Source of the DNA: Gonapodya sp. JEL0774
Taxonomy: Eukaryota > Monoblepharomycota > Monoblepharidomycetes > Monoblepharidales > Gonapodyaceae
Reading direction: 5' to 3'
Length of the DNA: 64,000 nucleotides
NCBI GenBank assembly: GCA_027604505.1
Contig: JADIIX010000031.1
Coordinates: 1-64,000, forward strand
In this document: one piece after another, positions 55,785 through 64,000 of the stretch
Layout: each line of letters begins with the position of its first letter
Position numbering within the stretch: the stretch's first letter is position 1
Program-made: the position numbers and the translations under genes
Notes under the pieces: generated by a model
What the model was told of the DNA's origin: nothing
Databases searched by the model: none
The model's input: the letters and a program-made list of their open reading frames with translations, nothing else

Positions 55785-58700
55785 TCAACCCCAGAAAAAG
55801 ACAAACGTATCTAGTATGAGAACTGGAAGGAAGATGGTGAGGGTCCATCCCATGTATCCGAAGAAGCTGGGCATCTGTGCAAAACAGATCAACCGCGATA
55901 GATCAGGTGAAGCTGCCACAACTTTGAGACAAAATGCTACTCACTTCGATATCGTTCTCAACCGCAATAGATCGAACGAGCATATTGGGGGCGTTTCCGA
56001 TGTAGGTGTTGGCTCCCATGAACACTGAAATTGCAATACGTCAAGGACCACACTAGAATAACCAGCACCCATAGCTCGCTTGCTGAACTTCATCGAAAGA
56101 AGGCTTACCAGCACCACAAGTGATGGCCGCCAGCGTTTTTGCTCCTTGCGTCATTAACTCGGCGGGGTTGCCTCCCGCAGCACCAAAGAAGAGGACGTAC
56201 GTTGGGGCATCTGTTGACAAAAGTGGCTTTGAATTATGTCTCCTTCACAATATCAACTCCCAACTTCGAGTAACTCACTGTCAAGAAATGATGACAGGAT
56301 GCCGGTTGCCCAAAAGTACGTAGCCGGGCGATCGACAAGGCGGGTCACCCATCCCATTGCGCCCGAGGGTCCGTCATCAAACATGAGAAGAATCGGCGAC
56401 AGGTTCAAAAATATGCCGAGGAACAGGGTTGCTAAGAGTAAGGGGCGGAGACGTGCGGTGGGAGCCTTTATAAGTGACCCAAACACGTGGCGTCTCTGGT
56501 TCGTGAATTAGAAACGTAAACTTACAGACTTCCACGATGGGATCCCAAGTAAACCTCTGTGAAACAAAAATCTCGACTCAACGGAAGTTGACATCACAAA
56601 GCATCAACCGAACATACATTGGCCCTATAGTTCTCTTCCGGAGTGAGCTTCATTGCGATCACTGTTGCAAGGACCATGACTGTGTCACGGAAAAGATCCC
56701 CATAGAACCATTGGCTTTGCACAAGTCAAAGTCAGACTGAGGTAGCGACACAAAGCGCCTCTTCGCTGGCTGAGACCACCTAACTCACATATTTTCGTCA
56801 CTTCCGGCCCGCGGACTCTTCATTACAGTGAAATACGAGTCTGGATATTCTTTCTTCAAGATCCCTGATCACATTAGACAATGCATGATGATGGAGGTGG
56901 CTGATTATTTACTTGAGGAAACTGCGGCGTCTGTTTCCCGAATTGAACCGCACCTGACAGTACAATCACAAATGCAACGACCGCCATGCCGACAATGTTG
57001 ACAAGCCCGCTTGCACTAATCTGAGCAGGAGAAAAACGTACAACAATGAGTATCGCGCCGAATAGTGATCGGGAAGACACCGACCGATTCCATCTGGGCG
57101 ATTACTTCCTCGGTCGTTGGATCAATGTAGGTCGCGACGGATGGTTCACGGGGCTTCACGCATATTAATCCTCGATCAGTCACTCGAAACGATACAACAT
57201 GAACATTCTGAAACTAGGTAACAACACTCACCGGTAAAATTCCGAAGCCAACCTGACTCTCCGACTGGCCAACCGGTGCAAGTTCTCCTATCACCTCGTC
57301 CTTTTGGTCACTTTGACCAAAAATGATTGGATCAGACGAAAGGGTGGTCTCGCTACCGACACCGACTGCTCGGTTATACCCTGAACGCTGAATTGCATCA
57401 TTTTGCTTAGGTTCTGGGGAAAGTGGCTCCAGGCGACAGCCAGGATTGTTGTAGCAAAATACCTTTATATTGCTGAGCTCTGGCTCGGCGGCCTTGGCAG
57501 CACCGATGGCCGGCTAGGGAGGTGAGTCGGGACTGTGAGAGTTCAGGTATGCCAGATATTTCGGACTTGCAGTGCTCACCTCGCTCATCCTTTGCTTGCT
57601 CATTTTGTCTCCAGCTAGGTCGGGTTCAACCCCGACCGGAGTGCCGCCACTCATGTGTGAAGGCGGACCCAGTAAAGGATCGGTTTCACCACCGTCCTCC
57701 CCTTGCGTCGGTTTCGGACTTCCAAAAAGCCCTCCAGATAGAGTCTTTGAGGCCCATTTGCGTAATGAGGCGAGTGAACCATTTGGAGCCGATGGTTCCC
57801 TGACAAGTTCATCCAGAACAGCTCGCTCCTCGTCCACAGCCTTGGATAGAAATTCCGCTTGCTCACGGCTGAATAGATATGAGTCAATGAGATAAAACAT
57901 GAGGAGCAATACAATGCTAGTGAAAACGGTAGGAGTACTGCAGTTGAGTAGCGGCCAGAAGAAATCAACGCCCTTGAGGAAGCCCATGAAGACTGGAGGG
58001 TTGCCGACTTATGCAAGAGGAGTAAAGGTGTTCAAAACAGAAATTGGCATTCAAATCTGATCTGTTAATGCAAAAGAACGCAAACATGATGCCACCAACT
58101 TACTGGGAGTCATTGTTCCTCCGACATTGCTCACAAGAATGATGAAAAACACGATGCAGTGCACGCGATCTTTCCTTCTATTCGCACTTCGCACTACCGG
58201 CCGAATCATAACCATGCTCGCTCCAGTAACACCGACCAAACTCGAAAGAACCGTGCCGAAAGCCAGCAGTGCGGTGTTGACCGCGGGGCGACCTGAGAGT
58301 GTGCCGCGGAGGACGAGCCCACCTGCCATAACATAAAGAGATCCGACAACAGCAATAAATGGTATGTAGGAAGAGATCACGCTAGACTCCGCGTGAGCTA
58401 TTAAGTTCTCGTGCATCTTGTCGCTACAGCTTCCCTCGAGGGAATAACACTCACGTATCTATGATATCATATATCAAAAAATCAACGCCGACTGAAAAAA
58501 AAACATATATTTTCATGTTGGTGCGATCGCTCAAACGCAACTGCGGCATTGCATTCCATGAAAACGTACAAGTCAAAGCAAAAGGAACCGCCTTGTGAAT
58601 AAGAAATATACCCGCGCATTTACGCGAAGAGAATCGCAGAGAATAAACGAAGGTATGACGGTGTTCAGAATTTAGACTTTCACTTTTGGGCCACCACGTG

Positions 58701-59108
58701 CTTTGAACCATTCCAAACACGAAACTCACAAAAGCAAGCGTCCATCCAGCCACAAACAGTGGAGAGTATCGCTCCCATACGTGGGCGTTCACAAGAGGGA
58801 CGATTGCGAGAGTTAACAGGAGGGCGAAGAATGCTAAACGTTATAAGACACAGATTACATATAATATATATAGGGAGATGAACGATCGTCAGTTTCATGA
58901 TGAGAGGGGGAAAAATCCATTCGAAAGTCCAGCAATCGCACGGGTACTCACGAATGGCGAATGGACCTGGTACACCGAGCGCTCCATCTTCTAGATCTGC
59001 AATCGTTTTAGTTCTACTTCCATTTGATAGCACTCCAGCCCCAATCGTCAGGGAATTCTCAGCAACGGACTCCAGGACTTGTGGATCAAAAGGTTGTAGG
59101 TGACCCAT
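55785..59108 (-). CDS. NhaD/CitMHS-type sodium:proton antiporter-like membrane protein
   Basis: A gene of at least eight exons. Exon 1 (59108 to about 58951) is MGHLQPFDPQVLES...ALGVPGPFAI, ending at GTGAGT. Next come FFALLLTLAIVPLVNAHVWE (about 58835), then SSYIPFIAVVGSLYVMAGG, LRGTLSGRPAVNTALLAFG, VGVTGASMVMIRPVVRS and VFFIILVSNVGGTMTP (58400-58100), FLKGVDFFWPLL (about 57980), and a hydrophilic insert of about 200 residues (57890-57250). Then GIFLNLSPILLM, RPATYFWATGILSSFLD, PTYVLFFGAAGG, FMGANTYIGNAPNMLVRSI and MPSFFGYMGWTL close the protein at 55785. These are the signature blocks of a mostly bacterial antiporter/ion-transporter family with two inverted half-transporters. The acidic insert with DPLLG text is unlike bacterial members. 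The ion is inferred from family, not shown. Confidence 0.82.
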
Positions 59109-59636
59109 AACACGCGCTGTACGCCTGTACACGGGGTTGAAGGGACGAATTTGGCACGTGTGGGTGTTGTGTTCATTCGTGCCGAGATGACCCCACCCCA
59201 CGTTCTTTGTTAACAAAATCACCGATGGCGGTTTGACGTTTCTAACACGTCAAACAATAATAAATTATATAAAGAGAAAGCGGGGTTGTTCGCGACAAAC
59301 CATGATATTCTCTCCCGACAATTGTACTCCAGGCTGGATGGTTTCTGTCTAATTTTAAATTATGTACTTATTCGCGATAATAATTAACTCCAAAGTCACA
59401 AGTAAGCGATAGTGTCCAAATCTAATGTGTCGATTGTCATTGGTGGAGTCGATCGTGGATGCTCAGTTCTCAAGTCCATTCCAACCAGCATTCTCGCTCA
59501 CCAGTAGCGGATACCGCTCAATTTCCCTTAAAGAATTAGAAAACGTTCTTGATCACCTCCTCACATAATATACTCTTCCGGCTCCTATGTGATCCTTGCC
59601 GTAGCTCCAGCTTTCCAGTGACCTGCACTTCCTCAC
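59109..59636. other. Intergenic
   Basis: A 528-bp gap between two minus-strand genes. No feature seen. Confidence 0.5.
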
Positions 59637-62202
59637 CTACATCGCCAACCCTCCCACAGGCGTACCTCTCCCGACTTGGCCTCGCCCCAGCGCCCATTCT
59701 GGGAAGACCCCTTCTTCTCCAGTATCCACATTACGACCCCTTACCACGCCTCCACCGAGTATCTCGGTAACCTCCACTCGGTCGCCAGGCGTTAGCCCAA
59801 TCTCGTCCTTTACAGTCCCACTAGGTACGTACTCTTCTATGGCATACAGCCGACCGTCGGCAGGTGGGTGGAATGTGACATGGAACACCGTCGCTGGGAT
59901 AGGTTGCTTAGGAGGAGGTACTTTGATGCCACTTCCCGAGCCCACAGCACTTGAGGGAGCCATTGCCTGCCCAGTCAAAGGAGGAGACCTCATCCCCAAA
60001 CCACTGTCAGTGCTATCATAACTGTCCGACGTCGAGGGGCTTCGAATCGCATAAGCCCCCATGGTATATTGTGTGGGCGAGTCTGCGCGGACAGGCTCGA
60101 GGGAGTACGGGTTGCCATGCACGATCGGGGATCCAGCGCGCCGAGTGAACGTACCGCCCGCAGCGGCACCCGAGTTGTTGTACGGAGTGGGAATGGGGGT
60201 GCTGCCACGGCGACCTGCCAGGCCAGGAATCCCTCCCATTTCGATCATCTCGTCCATATCCATGGGTTCGGGGGTTTCGCCCATTGGAGGCGGGCTGTTC
60301 GCGTCACGGATACTGGGTGCGGATATGATGGAGCTGGAATCGGACGTGAAGGGGTTCTCGGCAACGTGCGGGTCCGTGAGGTGAGACGTGAGGGTGGTAG
60401 AAAGTGAGGGAGGGCGGTTGTGACCTGGGGTAAAGGTTGCTGTTGTCGTGGGTGCAGGGTTGGTCGTGGAGGCGCCAGTGGCTGTAGAAGTTGGCACGGC
60501 ACGCGTGGTGCCGCTCGAGGTAAAGGGGTTCCCAGCGAGCATTGAGACAGGCGATGCAGCGAGAGGTGGGGCGCCGGCAGTACCGGGAGGGGGTGACATG
60601 ACAACCGGTGGCGCGGGTGAAAATGTGGATTGACGACGGCCAAAGGGGTTGAGGGGACTGGGTCTCATCGGTGACCAAGTCTTTCCCGTTCCCTTGCCCG
60701 CACTTGGCATGCGGCCGACCGCCGGCGTGGGAGATGTGACGACTTTGGGTTCCGACGGAGTAGGCGAGGAGGAGGGGGACGTTGCGCCACCGTTTTCGCT
60801 CTTGGCGGACGCAGACCGGAACAAGCCCCCCGATGACTGAGAGGACCGAGAAGCGGAGCGGTAGAATGAGGAGGAGAACACGTCACCGAAGCGGAGATTC
60901 GTTCCCAAGTCGAGGTCCGGAAGGTAGGGGACGGATGACATGGACGCTGAGGAGAACGGACGGTTTCGAAGGAACTGCAGAGGCAAGGAGAGTGTACGGT
61001 CAGTGATGGGAACAACGCATGACCACAATAAGAGCATGCGGTAATTCTCAGTCATGGGAGCAGACGTTTGCTTCGCAGACCAATATACGTTTGCTCTCTT
61101 TTGTTTCAGCAAATTGCCGGGCGACACTTTCTTTTGACTTCCCATCACAAGAAATAACTCCCCCAATCACTCGACCACACGTGTTTGTTGGTCTTCGGGT
61201 CCGGACTGACCTTGCCGTCTCTGGTGCCCACCACCACCTCTCCCTTTTCTGTTCGGATCATTTTCTCACGCTTCCGGCCATTCCGGGTAGAGAGCCACCA
61301 GCAACAGCACAACAAAGACACGAGAGCCAGGCCACATGCTGCACCAACGGTGGCGTAAAACACGGGCCGGGAGAGACCGACGATGTGGTCCGAGTCCTCG
61401 GGAGCTGACGGTGAGGGAGCCGGTGCGGCAATGATAGAGGCGGCGTCTGAAGGAGTGGGTGTTTTGATCGCGGATGACGGGGAGGATTTGGACGACGATG
61501 GGAAAGCAGAGAGAGTTGGGAGAGATTGTGAGGATGACGTGGCTCCCAACGACATCGTGGGGACTCCCAGCGCAGAAGAAAGCGCGGCCTTATATGCAAA
61601 TTGTAGAAGGGGTCCCAGTGTGAGCCACGGTTGTTCACAAGTGGGCAGAAGCATTGCATGCGAGATCAACTCACCCCAACACAGTAGTCCCACGCTCTTC
61701 CGGTCACGGGGTCTCTAAACGGCGGCTGACACGAGGAGTCGACGACCCAACACCACTTTTTTCGGGCACGAGTCCCAAACGAGTAAATCGGGTGACCAAG
61801 GCAGAACACATATCCGGACGATGGCAGCGAACAGAGCGGAACGTAAAATACATCAGACTCTATCCAACAATGCGCACACACAAATTGGAACCAGCGATCG
61901 CCCGGTTTAAACGAGTTCTGACGGTTCCAAGCATTGTCCTCGGCGATCTTCGCTCCACAACGGTTTCTTTCGTGCACCCGTCACCCCACACTCACCGCCG
62001 TCGACCCCGTTGTCGAGACCATGCACGTCGAGTTACACACACAGCCGCCATTTGTCACGCCCGTAGCCGTCGTTGCTGTCGTCTGAGCATACCCCACTCG
62101 GGAGAACACTGCAAGAGCCACTGTCACGGTGGTCAGCACGGCCCCGACCAACTCCGCCCATCGCGGTCCGCCTTTCCCTTTTCGTCTCGTTGTCGACGCC
62201 AT
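59637..62202 (-). CDS. Single-pass membrane SH3 protein with Cys-rich ectodomain (receptor-like), copy B
   Basis: Start ATG at 62202: basic MASTTRRKGKGG, then a signal-anchor stretch (ELVGAVLTTVTVALAVF), then GGCVCNSTC; exon 1 ends at 61996. The next certain exon text is WCWVVDSSCQPPFRDP and GRAWDYCVG (about 61750-61672). A Ser/Thr-rich stalk leads to a transmembrane segment (VFYATVGAACGLALVSLLCCC, about 61340) and NGRKREKM. The last exon (60974-59637) is a long Pro/Ser-rich cytoplasmic region with NPFxxx repeats, closed by an SH3 domain (ADGRLYAIEEYVPSGTVKDEIG, GEEGVFPEWALGRG). The overall design equals copy A, but the linker is far longer. NPF motifs are known ligands of EH domains in endocytosis, which would fit a membrane adaptor; that is inference. 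Confidence 0.8.
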
Positions 62203-64000
62203 CTCGGGGCCGTGGAACTGGACGCGTAAAAATTGGCGAAAAAAGGGTCGGGATGTGCCGTTGTTGCCTGGGGGTGGAAATGTGAGGCACTCACCTCCAT
62301 CTGCACGAACTCGTATCAACAATCGAGAACGCACACGGTTCAATACTTTACCAGAGTCCGCGCTGACGCAGGCAAAAAAAATGATTTTTTGCAGAAACAA
62401 ACTGCTCGTTGTGTCCAGTCTCCCCTACAATGACACAGTGTTCGCCCTCTTCGGGACATCTCGGTGTGGCTTTTGTTGTGGGTCGTGTTTTGATGTTTGT
62501 TGTCCAACCCCCGTTCCCCACTGAATCCCAAGACTGGGTGTTGGGAGCGCACTCCTTATGTAGTAGACAATGAGGGTAACGCACAACACTAACTCTTCTA
62601 ATTGCAGCGTGGGGAGGGTGGCCATTGCTGTATTCGGTCAAAGGACACGTGCAGCAGCAGTAGCCGAACGTGTCATTTTGTGGATCAAATTGGGTTGGAG
62701 AGAAGAAACCAGTGACTGAGATCTCGCAAGAAGGAGCCACAGTCTGTATCTTCCCACATGAGAGAATTTGAATCAATTGTGTGCAGAGCATATCAATCAA
62801 TGGTCAACGAACGAGCTGGGCTCAAGATTGTTCCAGTCTGAGCCAGTTGCTACCTGCTTGGGCAGAAGCAAGAGACCGTCGCCCTTCGAGAGATGATGTG
62901 GTGCATAATACAAACAGGGAGCGACCAGTGCACAGTCCAAGCGAATGGCGTGCCTGAACACAGTTCTGTATGTCAGCTAAGAGAGTTAAGCAATTAATAG
63001 CAGGCATGGAGGAATTGGTACGATCCGCAGGAGATGCCAGGGTCAGAGCAACAATCATTCTGCTCCAAGTCCAATCATATTAATGGGACCGTGTTTGGAA
63101 TCTAGTATCGAGAGATCGGTCGTTCCAAAATTGCGCCACCTTTCGCCAATTTCAAATCGGAGCGATTCGTGAGCAACTTGCGATGCATGATCTCACATTG
63201 CTGTGTGTACCGAGTGTCAAAGACATGGTGCGTATTATGCGCGCGGCGGATTTAATATTCTTCTGGACGCAACGAGCACATAGTACACCACTCATGGACA
63301 GGCATGGTGTAGCCAGCGTGTATTCTGAATCGGTAGCTTTGTTGGAAGAGTTCCATTTCACTCGATTGCTGACAAATGACAGCCGTTCCGCCGATCTCCG
63401 TGATAAGTCTCCCCAAGAGCTTGCAGCCGAGAAGAATTTCGACTAGAGCGCTGCATTGCCGTATGTTGCGCGATCTTATGTTTTCATTCTTGGTTTGTGT
63501 TACTCTATTGTGACGTAACAAGAACGAATACGTGGATGTGGAGGGAAGAATCCCAACGGATCCCAGACGGTTGGGAACCATGGGTTTTTTGCACGCAATG
63601 CATCAAAATGAAATACCATAGAAAATTCCGAGGAAGGAATCGGAATAGAGCTCGGTCCTGCTCCGTCGACGCTCAGCAGGTGCTTGGATAGGCGTGACTG
63701 TACCGAAGATGCGTAGATGCACTCGGTAAATACATAGATGCATTGAAAATACAGAAGAACATATCTTTTCGCGTTCTTTGGATAGCGCCACTCTGCTCCG
63801 AGCCAATGTGAGGGTGATAGGGTTCTGGCACTCCGTGTATGTCATGCAGCGATGGGGATTTTATGTCTTGAATACACTTGAAGACATATACCCGTACCGC
63901 CAAGATACCAGGAAAATATCCGCGGGAGTTCAAAAGGCGCGGCTGCCGATTTTCTACTCTTGTAGAACGCGTTCGTCCTCGTCCGGACCGGGTCGCTGAG
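62203..64000. other. Unassigned right end
   Basis: Minus-strand text between 63059 and 62345 is rich in Cys (for example SCEISVTGFFSP and FGYCCCTCPL near 62700, and NDCCSDPGISCGS near 63040) and could be exons of a small secreted protein. I cannot join them with confidence. Open stretches at 63183-63581 on either strand match nothing I know. The window ends without a clear gene boundary. Confidence 0.35.

Noticed and set aside
63183-63581. Coding regions on either strand at the right end
   Set aside because: Overlapping open stretches on both strands with no domain, no splice evidence and no recognisable start context.

Overview
This is a eukaryotic, most likely fungal, nuclear window. Genes are split by short GT-AG introns (about 60-110 bp), there are no operons or ribosome sites, and LTR, TRIM, DIRS and PIF/Harbinger elements are abundant. 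A PTPDC1-type phosphatase (a family tied to ciliated cells), a DIRS element and receptor-like membrane SH3 proteins suggest a zoosporic (chytrid-type) fungus. That assignment is inference.

Left third (1-21.3 kb): a nest of mobile elements. A decayed Ty3/Gypsy element on the minus strand has gag at about 17.57-15.78 kb and protease, RT and RNase H at 3.1-0.1 kb. Gag and pol are separated by an 11-kb DNA transposon (4708-15693) with 28-bp inverted ends and a CTCAT target duplication. Two 296/297-bp TRIM elements sit in the pol side, each with its own 5-bp duplication. The 11-kb transposon carries, on the minus strand, an integrase-GPY/F-chromodomain-C48 peptidase gene. On the plus strand it carries a divergent 12-exon gene that ends in a methyltransferase-like fold. 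Between them lies an array of palindromic GTCGTCCGGCGGACGAC repeats, which is split by a 2.9-kb PIF/Harbinger element with a TTA duplication. Two truncated Ty1/Copia remnants follow (17.9-21.2 kb).

Middle (21.3-28.3 kb): a DIRS-type retrotransposon with inverted terminal repeats and an internal complementary region that matches both outer ends. Its gag, RT/RNase H/methyltransferase-like and tyrosine recombinase regions are partly frameshifted.

Right half (30-62.2 kb): ordinary host genes. They are an alpha/beta hydrolase, a CRAL-TRIO (Sec14-like) protein, an LRR/F-box-like gene, an unrecognised disordered protein, a USP36-like deubiquitinase and a PTPDC1-like phosphatase. Next comes a local family of four ankyrin-coiled coil-SH3 genes (two plus, two minus) around a single-pass SH3 receptor-like gene. 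An NhaD/CitMHS-type antiporter and a second SH3 receptor-like gene with a related Cys-rich ectodomain complete the set. The last 1.8 kb is unassigned.
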